From positions 2,606,501 to 2,670,500 of the forward strand of contig OZ020256.1 of NCBI GenBank assembly GCA_963971285.1: DNA of 64,000 bases, read 5' to 3'. Position 1 is the stretch's first letter. The number at the start of each line of letters is the position of its first letter. The position numbers and the translations under genes were made by a program. The notes beneath the pieces were generated by a model. The model saw only the letters and a program-made list of their open reading frames with translations, did no database searches and was not told where the DNA came from. The DNA is from Astropecten irregularis (Eukaryota; Echinodermata; Asteroidea; Paxillosida; Astropectinidae). This document shows, in pieces, positions 1 through 11,473 of this stretch.

Positions 1-989
1 TGTAATTGTATACCGTAGGGTTATTATAGACCAATCAACTGAACCTGTCTCATAGTACATACATGTAGGTAGAATTAGGGTAGATTTCAAATTCAGGTCG
101 TATTGGCTCCAACTGATATTAAAAATGCAACTTACACTGGCAATTTAATATCATGCAGCACATTATGTTTGCGTTCTGTAATTGTATACGTCTTTTGAAT
201 CTTGAGGAACCACCGTATGAATGTGCACGAGTTCGCTGTTTAAAGGCTGAATTGGTCGAGCTAAATGTTTCATGTTCTCAACGTGTTATCTTTATGTATG
301 CGTTGGATCATACCTTTAAAAGCACACAGTCGACCGAATAAGCATAAGTGGGTTTTAAAACCTCTTAAAAGACCCTTAAAACCATACACTTCTTAATACA
401 CACACTCGGTGAGCGCAGATCTGCCAATTTGTCTAAGCAAACTTTGATTATCGTTTGTAACTCCTGGCATTTCCCCAAAGGTTACAACGACGAATATATT
501 CTAGAAGAAATCTTGAAACCTAGCTATAAACTGCTCAATGCCTTACTCTTATCTTACTGTTTCAAACCTGTAGACCGTGTAGGGCTATCTGTATTTTATT
601 TTCTAGTCAATGGGTCACGTCAAGATGTCTCAAATTGTGTATTACTCAGCGTTATATTTGTCACAGACTTCATACACCGCGGTCATATTATACTGCTGAG
701 TCCAAGGTGCATGAACCCATAAGACTTGTATCATATTGCTATTCAACCTCTCTTTGATACTGATATGTGATAGTATTTACGTCAGCATCACCACTATGTC
801 ATGTTTTGTGCGTGCCTCTGGTACACACTCTAACTAATGCCGCGTACCTGGTGCTAGTGGCCCGATGTTATAAAGGCCTGTTGGGCGCGTTATGTTGTAT
901 CTATAGCCTATGTATGCTATAGAACACTGCAAACAAATTATGCAGACGTGATTATACTGTTGCAGGCATTTATAGCTAGTGGAGTAGAT
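1..989. other. No recognisable feature
   Basis: A+T-rich sequence with only short chance reading frames. No repeat shared with the rest of the window and no RNA gene was seen. Confidence 0.5.
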
Positions 990-2037
990 CTAAATTGAAG
1001 TGGGCCTCCGAATGAAGAAATGCAAGTCCTCATTATTTAGTTTGGACTTGAAATTGTCGACTGAGATTGAATGACGTATTTCTAGAGACAGTTGGTTCCA
1101 CTCGATCATGGTTCTTGGTAGAAAAATAGTACTTGTAGCAGCCTTTTTACAGTTGGATGGGCAGAGGAGGTATCACATGACCCGGTGAGGATTGTGTACT
1201 AAATTTGGGAATTTTATGAAAATCTGTGTTTATAGCTACCGTGTGGTGTATGGACTTATATAAAATGGAGATTCTGGCTACAGCTCGACGATTTTCAAGA
1301 GGCTTCCAGCCTAAATTTGTTAACATTGTAGAAACACTGCTTGACCTTCTAGCGTCTTTGCGTACGAACTTGGCTGCTGTAAGCTGTACTGCTTCCAACC
1401 TGTTTTTATGGTCTTGTTTGTACCGTCCCACACGGAGGCGCAGTATTCCAATCTAGGTCGTACTAGGGCTTTATTATGTAGCTTCCTTGACCTTTTGGGG
1501 CAGCTGTACAGGTGTCTACATTTAGGAGCCGAAGACCTTGTATGCTTTTTTGGTTTCAGTTTTATTTACATGATCTGCCAAGTTAATTTTATTGTTGAAT
1601 TCGGCGCCAAGGTAGGAGTGGTTTGTAACAGAGTTTAACTTATTCCCATTCATATTGTATTTGGTATGGAGGGGCTTCCGTTTGTGAGTGATTTGCATCA
1701 CTTAGTATTTTGTCGATGTTAAACTTCACCTGCCATTATTTTAGATTACCAGAGTGCATAGTGTATTAATATCATTTTGCAGTGTTGTTCCGTCATCTTG
1801 GTGTTTAATGTCACGGTAGATAATGCAATCGTCTGCGAAAAGACGTATACTAAGGACTTAATTCCCTGAGTGCCCTGTTGGACACCGGATTGTACCTGTA
1901 CTGATGATGAAGAAACTCCTTCCAATACTACAGATTGAGTTCTCATGGTGAGGAAGTTTTTTTAACCAGCTGTGCAGGGTGCCAGTGATGCCGACGATGA
2001 TGATGTCCCGGGCCAGTTCCTTTACAGTTAAGGAATC
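990..2037 (-). pseudogene. Decayed LINE (non-LTR retrotransposon) reverse transcriptase, 5'-truncated
   Basis: Read on the minus strand across several frames, this is the C-terminal half of a non-LTR retrotransposon polymerase. In order it shows a WL-KFLTMRTQSVVLEGVS block near 1960, an SGVQQGTQG block near 1880 (RT motif B region), the catalytic block RLFADDCIIYRDI near 1840 (motif C, FADD), a WQVKFNIDKI block near 1735, YLGAEFNNKINLADHVNK near 1600, ALVRPRLEYCASVWDG near 1450, then NRLEAVQLTAAKFV and a C-terminal SVDNFKSKLNNEDL ending at a stop at 990-992. Blocks sit in different frames and a stop interrupts the region near 1530, so no intact protein remains. Known family: CR1/Rex/Jockey-group LINEs; the clade is my inference. 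The 5' edge abuts a MITE starting at 2039, which may mark truncation or insertion. Confidence 0.85.
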
Positions 2038-2038
2038 T

Positions 2039-2180
2039 GGGATCGATTTCACAAAGCACATCGTAACTTACGATCACTCGCAAGAGTTATAATGTATTGC
2101 AGCATTATACGTTTGATCCGATGGGTTATCCTTCGTATCTCGAGTTACGATCGATCGTAGGGCTTCGTGAAATCGATCTT
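2039..2180. mobile_element. ~140-bp MITE (GGTCGATTTCAC termini), copy 1
   Basis: Begins GGATCGATTTCAC and ends GTGAAATCGATC, an inverted terminal repeat of about 12 bp. The interior carries TACGATCGATCGTAG-like palindromic blocks shared with eight other copies here. It abuts the 5' edge of the LINE remnant. No coding capacity. Confidence 0.8.
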
Positions 2181-3074
2181 TGGACGTTGGACGGGTCATA
2201 CTGGAGCACCACTTAGTTCAGGTCAAAGGTCAAAGAAGTGGCTATACCAAACATGCCTTCTAAATGCTACCTAAGTGTGGCCGAGTTTGTGATTGGTTGA
2301 TGCTGCACGATGGTGCATTTCAGATCACTGTTTGGTGAAAGAATGTTCGATTGGAAGCTGGTATAGTAATGGAATTGTTGATGACATGGAGTTATGTTAT
2401 AACATTGATTTTGGTGTGATGTTCAAGGTGGAAGGTCACACTATTTAATTGCGATGATTCTGTACAGCTTAGCTAATTTGCTGATGCGTCGTCTTTGGTG
2501 AATAGTGGAGCGTTGATAATTCCTTCAGCATATGGTTGTGACTGAACTCTCTCCCAGTTATCACTGGAGATGAACCGAGCTGCTCATCTCTGGATAGCTC
2601 CGACTTTTTGTATCCTCTACTAGTTTGGGGTCATACCGTCGTACATGACTTTTGACTTTACGAGTGGGGGCGTTTCCCAGAAAAAATGAATTCATTTTAT
2701 TGGCCTTGGAGACTACTACTAAATCGATATGAGTATTACATTTCAGTTCAGATGAAAATGTGGCGCCCTAGTACTCATGGTAATTCAGGACCATTAAGGA
2801 GATGGCTAGACCATTTTTTTAAATGAATGTCCGATGTTGATGGATTTCCTCCTCGTGGGAGTGCAGGTCACCACCTGTATTTGTCAGCTTAGAAGTGCAT
2901 CAGGCAGCAGTCCCTGACCTATATCTTAAGTATTCTGTCTGCAAGGCTTTCTGGATAATGGAACAGTCATGTCGTTGATGTCATAGAGACTTAGAAACAG
3001 ACAGACCTGTGAGGTAAGACCAACATGGGGGGTCATTGATATACGATGACCTTTAACCTCTGACCTCTGGGGTA
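2181..3074. other. No recognisable feature
   Basis: No gene, repeat family or RNA signature seen. Confidence 0.45.
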
Positions 3075-3281
3075 TATACACGGGTTTACACTTCGAAAAG
3101 TGCGCATGCGTGATAGTGCCTCGTGTCGAAGTCGCGATCAAAACCGCCCAAGTGTAAACCTGTGTATTGTCTTCGACAATGGACGGGTTTACACTTCGAA
3201 AAGTGCGCATGCGTGGAAGTGCCTCGTTTTGAAGTTGCGATCAAAATCTAAGATGGCCGCCAAGGTGTAAACCCGTGTATT
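3075..3281. mobile_element. Dimeric palindromic element, copy 1
   Basis: Two ~100-bp units in tandem, each opening with ACGGGTTTACACTT and closing with AAGTGTAAAC(C). Both carry AAAAGTGCGCATGCGT followed by a GTGCCTCGT block. The units are joined by a GTCTTCGACAATGGA linker. The second unit, but not the first, holds an AAGATGGCC block. The same dimer with the same linker occurs at 51130-51334. Open frames here are by-products of the repeat. Confidence 0.8.
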
Positions 3282-5423
3282 GTGCTTTGGGGGCTGAATG
3301 TGTTCTCGGTAACTGCTCTTCTCCATATCAAATGTGTATTTATCTGAGTGGTCGGGCATTATGTCTAGTCTTGGAATAGCAGCTGGGTCATTGTCATCAG
3401 GCAGTTATAAAATTGTCTCGGAAAAGATAATATATTGTGTGAATTGCACATTTTGGTCTTAAGGTGCGATAGAAGTCACACTCATACGCCTTGCCCTCCC
3501 TCTATAAGCTTCCATACTTCTCCAGGTTGCTGTCCAAATTTTCTCTCACGATTTAGCTGTGAATTCTGCGTCTTTTATTCTTTGTAAATCATATTTCTAG
3601 ATGCTAAACGATAAGCAAATTTCATTTGTATGAGATAATATTTTTGTGCATTTCTTGGTATTATTAGGAGGAGGTATATGTTATACTCCCTGTGGCGACC
3701 TTACACATAACCCCTGAACATTGTCTTTGTACTTTTTTGGTGGAAAGGTGATGTAGTTGAGAAGACGGCTTAGTAAACATTGTTGGGACAAAAAGGGAAA
3801 GTATAATGGCCGGTGGCGCAGGGGTAAAGCTATGGGGAGGGAGCGCCCTATCTCTCCCGTGGCCCTCTGTACTTGTTTGTTTTCTCTCGCGTCGGGGCGA
3901 GTTGTCGCACCTGCCGTCAGGGCGCTATATTACCAGGGAACATCTGCGGGCTTGATCAAAGCAACCGGAACTCCCAGCGGAGTGGTTCGGCTTGCATCTT
4001 TCATGGTTTTCTTCTTTTCTGCGTGGGCTGCCTCCGGGGTACGGTGCGTGTGCCGAGCAAGTGCATATAAACTCCGTCGGCGGTGTCCGACTTACTTAGT
4101 TAGCCTGTCGTGGTCGGCTAATATGCCGATGCGCAGATGGCCGAGGTGCGAGCGATAAAACTCCTCGCGGGCAAACTGTGAGGCGGTGTCGCTGATTTAT
4201 TCCCCATTTGTTTCAAATCATGGTTAGTTCCACGATCAGAACAGACATTGATTTATGCCATTTCTTTCTGTCCCCCTCAGGCTTTTTTTGCACTTTGTTT
4301 CAGAGAAAAAATATCTCTATGATCACACGCAAGGGAGATCATTTATTAGGAAGCCGAAACTAGACCCGTCGGAGTCGATTTTAAGTTGCTCGGATTGGTA
4401 TAAATTCTACCGGTGTCGACACCTCGGTACCGCGGCCGTTAAGAGGGAGCAATTACCTGATGACTCGGCGAAATGGGACAGGGCAGAGCGGATCATACCA
4501 TGGAGCTATAAACAGATACTCAATAACGGGGAAAGCAGAACAATTGATAGAGATTGGAGAAGAGAGAATATAAATAATTCAAATAGTATAAATCTTAAGT
4601 GGTGTTAGTCGAGAAAAAGAAAGGAAAAGAACGGTTTAATATATCGAGCATGTAGCGATCATGCATACCCATACAGTGGATATACTAATCGGCAATGCAA
4701 TATTCTACTCCGAGCGAGCTCAAATTTCCAAATGGTGTTATTTATTGTATGCCCCGTTGGATCTCGGAATGGAACAGAGTGTAAGATTTGTACTCTGACC
4801 TTTATCGACCATGGGATTCGTAATTGAATAAAAAATTCATGAAAAGAAATATTTTATGCAAATTGTCTAGCTTACAAAATAATGAAGGCAATTCGCTGAA
4901 AACTACGCGATTATGGCGGATGGACATGTATATTTAAAGAAAGGTACCAACAAAAGTAATAAAAACGAAAACCCTCTGGAACCAGACCGCGTGCAAAGTC
5001 TATGAGTAATAAATTTGTCTATTATAATGCCACCACTAGTTCATGTAGGGACATGATTTAGGTATAGTTATGTCGTTGTAGCAGCGAGGGCATAAAACCC
5101 ATTTTGATGACGGATAACCTGACACCATTCAAACAACGCGAGCGTTAAATGCCAATTTGAACATCATATCAAGTTGTTTCATTTCGTGCTCTAAACCAAA
5201 TATTTTCCTTTCAATGACGTCGGTTGCTGTGTCGGCACAGATTCTGTTGTGTGTAACTCCATTGCGGTTCGCCTCTCCGTTGTTTTTTGTTGGTCGTGAG
5301 TTTTATTTCAAGTTCTTATCTACGGAGCTCTGAAAGTGCCATCTGACTTGCATAGATCCGGAGATAATTATCTCCGAATGACGACATTTCTTGATTTTAG
5401 GAAGTCGTCATCTTGTGATGAAT
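3282..5423. other. G+C-rich block and flanks, no recognised gene
   Basis: From about 3800 to 4180 the sequence becomes clearly richer in G+C and CpG than its surroundings. It contains a TATA-like CATATAAACT near 4064 followed by a GCGATAAAACTCC block, features that could fit a solo LTR or a promoter/CpG island. No terminal repeats or target duplications could be defined. Frames of 133 aa (3757-4158) and 117 aa (4255-4608) resemble no protein I know; the first has no convincing ATG start. The rest of the stretch is featureless. Confidence 0.3.
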
Positions 5424-5642
5424 TTTATAGGCCTTTACGAAATGATTTGCTAGAGGCTAGGCTTGGAATTTTTTTTGTTACCGCCATTTTGTGTACAAAA
5501 CGAAAAGAAATTTTGGGCTTTAGATACATGACCAAGCCATTCTTTGGCTTCGTCATGTGGCCCAATCCCTTCATTTCGTTTTTGTTGGCTTCAAAATGGC
5601 GGTATGGCGAAATAAGTCCCAAGCCTATATTGTCTCAAATTT
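5424..5642. repeat. Dispersed repeat with internal inverted symmetry, copy 1
   Basis: Contains ACCGCCATTTTG near 5480, ATTTCGTTTTTG near 5575 and AAAATGGCGGTATGGCGAAA near 5593, giving inverted symmetry round a central CCAAGCCATTC/TTTGGCTTCGTCATGTGG segment. A diverged copy in the opposite orientation lies at 23249-23450. No coding potential is evident. Confidence 0.6.
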
Positions 5643-5643
5643 A

Positions 5644-5772
5644 GGCCGTTTCCCAATTCTCTGGCTGCGACCGTAAATAACACACAAGTGTATGGAAATG
5701 GCTGCAGTCACTAGTGGCTGCCATAGTTACACACGTAATTTGCAGCCGTAGCCAGAACATTGGGACACGGCC
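5644..5772. mobile_element. Short fold-back MITE
   Basis: 129 bp with imperfect terminal inverted repeats of about 28 bp: left GGCCGTTTCCCAATTCTCTG, right CCAGAACATTGGGACACGGCC. The centre is GGCTGCAGTCACTAGTGGCTGC, itself nearly palindromic. Only one copy was seen. Confidence 0.65.
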
Positions 5773-6490
5773 CCAGTTTCGTAAATGTCGTATGCCTGTT
5801 CGTGTTGAACTGCGAACGTGTGGAACTGGGTGTCACTCAGTGCAAATTATTCATTGCCAATGTGAAATCAGGAAGAAAGAAAAATAGTCATATGATGTTC
5901 TTTTCTAATAACGGGGGAACCTCAAACCCCGAAACTGTAGCTTAGTGCCATCAGCTTTCCCTTGCAACGGTAATCAAAGAATGCTTCATTAAGCTGAAAC
6001 AAGGGACGCATTGTATGTACGGGATCAGGACGCCCCCTCATTTTTCACCATTTTGATATGGCCCAGTGACAAGCATAGAATGAGAAAACCTTCAAATTTA
6101 AATTCCTTTTTAGTGACAGCTTTCCACACTCATCTATGTGCACGTTTTGTCAGTATCGTAGGCGTTCATCCAGCACTGAAGTATACAGTATTTCGACTCG
6201 CGCTCTGCAATCTGTGTAATGCATTTTAACAATAAAGATTGCTTCTTCTTCTTCTTCTTTTAGCTTTTCCCATTTTGTGAATCAGTTGAATACACAATCC
6301 TGAGCGAAAGTGATTTGTTTTGCCCCTCAATCAATAGAAAGTACATTTGTTGGCACCTGGTGCTATTTTTGTTCAGCAACGGCAACTATGTTAGATTTTG
6401 ATATGTTGAGGGTCATAGCTATGGTTGTATGCGTATCAAAGTAATTGCGTTTTAAATGTTACGCCAATTTGTTACGCTAAACGGTATACG
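5773..6490. other. No recognisable gene; short CTT microsatellite
   Basis: A short (CTT)n run lies near 6242-6260, just after an AATAAAG at about 6230. Nothing else is recognised. Confidence 0.4.
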
Positions 6491-6716
6491 CTATTAGACT
6501 GATTGCGCGACCAGTGTTTACATGCCATCACGTGACTTATAGTGGGTATTTTGTCATCTCATTTGGCGGTGGAAGCGCGCAAAGAAGAACGTGGATGATA
6601 TAATAGTCTTCCTTGCTCGTTTCAACTGCTGTTTTGCACCAAACGAGGTGACAAAATTATACCCCTGGACGTCACGTGATGGTATGTAAACATTGGTCAC
6701 ACACTCGGTCTATTCC
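6491..6716. mobile_element. Fold-back MITE
   Basis: About 226 bp with arms of roughly 75 bp. The left arm carries CCAGTGTTTACATGCCATCA then CGTGAC; the right carries GTCACGTGATGGTATGTAAA then CATTGGTCA. The pairing continues inwards through a TTTTGTCA/TGACAAAA block. Non-coding. Confidence 0.75.
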
Positions 6717-8403
6717 ATGCATAGTCGATCCAAATGACATCATTACAAGAAGACAGACAAAGAACATACTAAGAAATCGTTTTAGTTTTAAATGATGGCC
6801 GATGAGATCACCCTTACCTTGGTGTGGTTTTTGTCTCTCTTGTTCTTCCATTGTATTATAATAGAGCTACATTAATTTTGTAGCTCTATGGTATTATGTA
6901 CATCAGCTGCCCTCTATGATTATGCTACGCAATGAATGAACCAAAACAAAAAATATAGCGATCTCATGGATGTTGTTATGAACATGACAACTGTGGAAGT
7001 ATTAGATTGAATTTCAATATTAACGCAAGTATACCTGTGTAGGCATTTGTGATCATTGTTTGATCATAGAGTAAGGATCTTCGTTACTCTAAGTCTTTTA
7101 CATCTCCACGCCGTGAATTTGGTATTTTATTTTTCTTTCGCAGTTTTCTCCAAGCCCCTTTCCTTTTCCCTGTCCTAGTCAATTTGCTCCTCAGTAGATT
7201 TAATGAGTGCAGTTGATTGCAGTTACGCAAAGAGCATTTCCTTGCTATCTACACAGCAGCCTCCAAGCAGACAATCTTGTCACCCGTGTAGCTAGTGTCA
7301 GGTTATCCATCGAGACCATAATACTCTGCCAGATGCTCCCTTCGTTTTTGGACGGTATACTCGGGCCGGTATAGTCTCGCCTTGTATTCCGAGCGTATGA
7401 TACAGGTGTTGAACCCGTCACTTTTGCCATTCGGGACAGAACTTCTTTCGTTTGCAGGCTGAAAGGGTTTATACCTGTCAAGAGTTTGACTATGGAAGAC
7501 ATCGTGTGTATTTTTTTTCAGGGCCTTTGCGAGTAGAATCTCGATGTCATATTTGTATTATACGTTCCCATCTGATTTATCGGGAAAGGGGGTGTCAATT
7601 GAACTGTTCAGTTTGGAATTTTTTCACTCTGGTTTTTTGCTTGCCCAATCAAGCAAAGTATTGTTGAAACATGGACACTTTCTGCACTTGGACGACTTGT
7701 GTTATTTCACCCTGATCCGCTGTGAATTTTATTATGACGGAGCGCTGAGGCCAGTGCTGTTGTCCAAGCGGCCGCTGGGGGCGTTGACATCTAATGGGAA
7801 ATCGGAAAGTGTCAAGAACTCCTTTTTATCAACATCCCGTGGATAACGGACCTATAATTCCTTGTTTTGTTAATGAAAAGGCTGATTCATGGGTTGACAG
7901 AATAAAAAGGATGCTATTCACTTGCGCATCAAGCCAAGTTCTTAAATTTGCGAAAGGTAGGGCTTCTTTTGACCTACTCTTACAGTAAGAGACTCTGCTA
8001 GCATTGTGAGCTGGAGTCTTGGCATCGAGTAGCACTACCTGTGAGACTTGTAAGTGAGTGTGAGGAGAATATTATGGTCTCATACGGGTCATGGTTTGAT
8101 GGGCATGGGATACCATGATAGAGATGACAATCACGGTAACCACAAACAAGAACCCATCCCTTTGGGATGGTACACAAAATTATCTGGCTTTATTAAATTC
8201 AAGATGACAGGATTTATGATGATTCATGTTGTTACCCATCGTATTCTTGGTTTTTTTTTTTTAATCACGTCTGATTTCTTCTAGAAAATGCACAGTTGGT
8301 ATGTTGTGAGCATATTGTGCCTGTGAAATAGCCAGGTTTAAGCGAGTTAAAGGGTCCAACATGGGAATAAGAGTCAACATGTGTACAAAACAGAGACTGA
8401 CCA
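6717..8403. other. No recognisable feature
   Basis: Several 60-100 codon frames exist (for example 7245-7502 minus and 7544-7846 plus) but none resembles a known protein and none has splice-site context I could defend. Confidence 0.4.
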
Positions 8404-8544
8404 GGGGTCGATTTCACCAAATTCGTCGTAACTTACTATCAATCGTAGGACTTAAGACGCATTGCAGCCCTACGTAGGATACGGTGGGTTATCCTTCGTA
8501 ACCCGAGTTTACGATCGATCGTAGGGCTTTGTAAAATCGATCCC
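8404..8544. mobile_element. ~140-bp MITE, copy 2
   Basis: Starts AGGGGTCGATTTCACCAAA and ends GTAAAATCGATCCCT. The interior includes ACTATCAATCGTAGGACTT and TTACGATCGATCGTAGGGCT as in the other copies. Confidence 0.85.
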
Positions 8545-9036
8545 TGTTTACACTGTAAGATTGTTTAACTATTATAGGCGTCGACATTTGTCAAGCACTT
8601 GACCCGTGCACCGGTTAATACTAAGCCTGCTCGTGTGGTGGGCTGCGAGCGGCTCTACCAAGTTGAAGATTTGTTGAGTGGTGGTTTGGACGTCTTCAAT
8701 CGCATTTTATGTTCGTGTATTGTACATTGTACAAAATTAGGAAGCGTTGACACAATGGTGAACCTACGTTATATTTCGAGAGGTACGGTTACCAAAGTTT
8801 AGAAATCCCTGGACCTGCGATGGTTTCGGAGATGGAACCCAAATGAAGGCTGATTTAATACGTATCGGAGGACTACATAGTGTTATTGGCCACTTCAAGT
8901 GGACTGAGTCCACGTGCTTAATGATGCATTATGATGAATGTAATTTCTGTCTATAACCAATGGGTCATTTCATCATTGCAAAACTTTGTAAGTTAGGTTT
9001 GCGCTTTTAATTTCAATGTTTTGTAATTGTTGCTTT
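8545..9036. other. No recognisable feature
   Basis: No gene or shared repeat seen. Confidence 0.45.
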
Positions 9037-9165
9037 GGGGGCACCGTATGGGACTGAACATTTCACAAAATGATTGTTAGTGTTACTGTACTGCACCCTT
9101 CGTGATCTTCGTGCCCATGAATCTGCATTTTTTTGACAAAAACCAAAGTGTAATGTTACCTTTAA
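9037..9165 (+). mobile_element. TTAA family II element, 3' fragment
   Basis: Right-hand part only: GGGCACCGTATGGGACTG, then CCCATGAATCTGCATTTTTT, then ACCAAAGTGTAATGTTACCT ending TTTAA. It matches the right end of full copies at 19818, 26975, 30602 and 59405. Confidence 0.75.
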
Positions 9166-9379
9166 TTGTGAGCTGAGAATTGGGGTCAATATTTCACGGG
9201 CTTGCCTCCCTCGCGAAACCCAAGCAGTACGCTTATGAATTAAACAACTGAGTCAGTGAATAGTCATTTCGTTTTGAATGATAAAGATATCGGCTTACAC
9301 TGTATGGCGACTTCATTGATGTATGGTGCTGCGCTTTTCGAGTGCCATTCCACTTATTCAGATAATGACCACATAATTC

Positions 9380-9765
9380 TATCTAGCCAAGTCGACTTGT
9401 TTAATGGTAAAACTCGTCCTGTCTCAATAGATATCTCAACAACATGACTTTCAGCAGTAAAAAACTGAAGTCGACATATCCTGATAATTCATCTGGCCTA
9501 GTCAACGAAGTGAATGTACAAAGTCGCCTTATCCTTATATTTAATCTCAGTTTTTATAAGCCGTCTATGCAAGATGAACTATCAGGACAAGTCGACTTCC
9601 TTCTTTCAGTAAGTCGTCTTGGCGAGATAAATTATTGGGATAATCTCAACTTTTTGTTTTTACTATAAAAGACATCTTATAAGTCGACTTTGGGGGCTTA
9701 ATAAGTCGACTTGGCGAGATACATTATGAGTGTTTATCTGGATTGGTACTATTTATAGTGGAGCG
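9380..9765. repeat. AAGTCGACTT-rich interspersed repeat, copy 1
   Basis: The word AAGTCGACTT or a close variant recurs about every 30-60 bp, interleaved with GGCGAGATAAATTAT-like segments. A distinctive stretch (AGGACAAGTCGACTTCC, AAGTCGTCTTGGCG) recurs in opposite orientation at 45715-46110. A frame at 9444-9668 resembles one at 45799-45984 only because the DNA is repeated. Confidence 0.65.
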
Positions 9766-10390
9766 TCAGTTCTCTATGTTCCGTTTGAAATGAAAAACAT
9801 GTAGTATATATGTAATGTAAATCTTATAACATTCGACAGGGGATGTCTGCTTGGTATGTCTCTTCCCTTGGGAAATGGGTCAGACGACGACAAATGCCTC
9901 ATTATATTTCGGCAGTCTACAACACTCTGCATGTATGTTTTATGTATGAATTGGTTTATGGGATAATCTATATTCTAACTCCTTTCAGAAAATCAGAAAG
10001 ATGATCGATGACCATCAACCTTTTTACACAGATAGTGTTTCAACCGTCTTGGTATTGGTCCCCGAACATAAGTGAAATTGTATATTTTGGACACGATGCA
10101 ATCTGACAAAATAGTTGTCATCTTTATAGACAAAGGTTTAAGACTATGATACGAAGATGAAAAAAGAACCCGACATCAAATTCTGCCTTGTTTTCGAGAA
10201 ACATTTTAGGGTGATATAGAAATGTCTCCCAAATGGTCACTTTCAGGCGCTAACGCTTAGCCTATAGGGTAAAGGTTTTAAGCGTGTGCCGGGCGTTTTT
10301 CCCCGTGGATATTTTCCCCCGATAGGTATCTCCTTTCGAGAACTATTGGACTTTTCCGTTAATTTGGCTTTTTACGTTTTGTAATTACAG
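9766..10390 (+). promoter_or_regulatory. 5' flank of the receptor gene with a possible splice acceptor
   Basis: No coding sequence is recognised. Just upstream of the receptor is a pyrimidine-rich run ending TTTTGTAATTACAG at 10390, a plausible 3' splice site that would place 10391-10423 as the spliced 5' UTR joined to the coding exon. The promoter itself cannot be located. Confidence 0.35.
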
Positions 10391-10423
10391 CGAAGTCTTC
10401 TGTCGGACTCAGACGACACTGCC

Positions 10424-11473
10424 ATGGCGCTGACTTACTTGGCAAATGCGTCCTTGGACGATACCTACGAAGAGACACAGGAAGACTTGAATCAGAACGC
10501 CATCATTGCCATGGGCGTGATCATGATGATCCTGACGGTAATCGGTGTCTTGGGCAACCTGTGTATCATTGCTATCGTTCTGCTGAACCGATCGATGCGC
10601 AACCGACCTAACGCCTTGGTGGCCAGCCTCGCCATTGGTGATCTGTTGCTGTTGCTTCTCTGCACCCCGCTCAGGATGTACCAACTGGTGTACTTCCGAT
10701 GGCCCTTCGGCTGGCTCATGTGTAAACTCTCTCACGGGTCAGTCATCGTGTCGCAGGCCGTGTCCATCTTCTCCATGGTGGCGCTCAGCCACGACCGGTA
10801 CCGTGCTATCGTCACGCCCATGAACTACCCCCGCTCCAGGGGCTCCAGTCACACCTTCATCGTCATCTCCGTCATCTGGTTCTTCGCCATCGTACTCTCC
10901 TTCCCGTCTGTGATATTCTCGCACGTGCGCGGCAACGAGTTGTTCGTTTGGTGCAACTACATCAACCACACCTCGGTAGAAGGCAGAATCCACGCCGTGG
11001 TGAGAGGCATGATCCTCTTCGTCATCCCGCTCCTGATCATCAACTCGTACTACTGCCTGGTCTCCAGGAAGCTCATCTTGAGCACCCGTGCCATGCCCGG
11101 TGAGGTCCATGACAAGAGGTCTCAGATCAGCTCCAGGAAGCGCCTGGCGTACCTGGTTCTTGCCATCGTCATACTCTTCACGATCTGCTGGCTCCCGTTC
11201 TTCGTCTTCGAGCTGTTGTTCCAGATCGACGCCAACATGGTGAATAGTTCCAACCCCCTGACCTACATGAGGTTGATCAGTGAGATCCTGACCTACTGCA
11301 ACTCCTGCATCAATCCGATCCTTATCACCGTCGTCAGCTCCACCTACCGGAATTACTTCAAGGCCTATTTTTTTTGTCGGTGCCGCGGCAAGGTTAGGTT
11401 CGACCGGCCGCGGGCGTCTACCGTATCCTCTAAGGCTTCTTCGGCCCGGACAAGGATGACAGAGTTTGCCTGA
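10424..11473 (+). CDS. Bombesin/GRP-type neuropeptide G-protein-coupled receptor (class A), single exon
   Basis: A 349-aa plasma-membrane receptor expected to bind an extracellular peptide and activate heterotrimeric G proteins. Seen: a 25-residue N-terminus with a sequon (N8-A-S), TM1 ~26-54 with N45, TM2 with LAIGD (D73), C100 before TM3 paired with C177 in loop 2, D124-R125-Y126, TM4 W152, TM5 P202, TM6 C255-W256-L257-P258, TM7 N297-P298. The tail has C318 and C320, likely lipidated, then a Ser/Arg-rich end. NPxxY reads NPILI, lacking the tyrosine at its usual place. The bombesin assignment rests on RPNALVASLAIGDLLLLL, SVIFSHV, and the loop-3 pattern KLILSTRAMPGE...QISSRKRLA before CWLP. 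Start: GCCATGG context and the expected N-terminal length. Codons are much more G+C-rich than the flanks. No intron. Subfamily is inferred; the ligand is unknown. Confidence 0.93.
   Translation: MALTYLANASLDDTYEETQEDLNQNAIIAMGVIMMILTVIGVLGNLCIIAIVLLNRSMRNRPNALVASLAIGDLLLLLLCTPLRMYQLVYFRWPFGWLMCKLSHGSVIVSQAVSIFSMVALSHDRYRAIVTPMNYPRSRGSSHTFIVISVIWFFAIVLSFPSVIFSHVRGNELFVWCNYINHTSVEGRIHAVVRGMILFVIPLLIINSYYCLVSRKLILSTRAMPGEVHDKRSQISSRKRLAYLVLAIVILFTICWLPFFVFELLFQIDANMVNSSNPLTYMRLISEILTYCNSCINPILITVVSSTYRNYFKAYFFCRCRGKVRFDRPRASTVSSKASSARTRMTEFA

Noticed and set aside
4456-4490. CTGATGACTCGGCGAAAT as another hammerhead core
   Set aside because: Only six bases separate CTGATGA and GAAA, too few for any stem II hairpin.
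4255-4608. 117-codon frame possibly a retroelement gag remnant after a solo LTR
   Set aside because: No zinc knuckle, primer-binding site or second LTR could be seen; similarity to any gag was not recognisable.
7245-7502. 85-codon minus frame as a gene fragment
   Set aside because: No recognisable domain and no conserved neighbour; left unannotated.
10739-11110. 123-codon acidic frame antisense to the receptor
   Set aside because: Shadow of the G+C-rich receptor gene; no independent signal.
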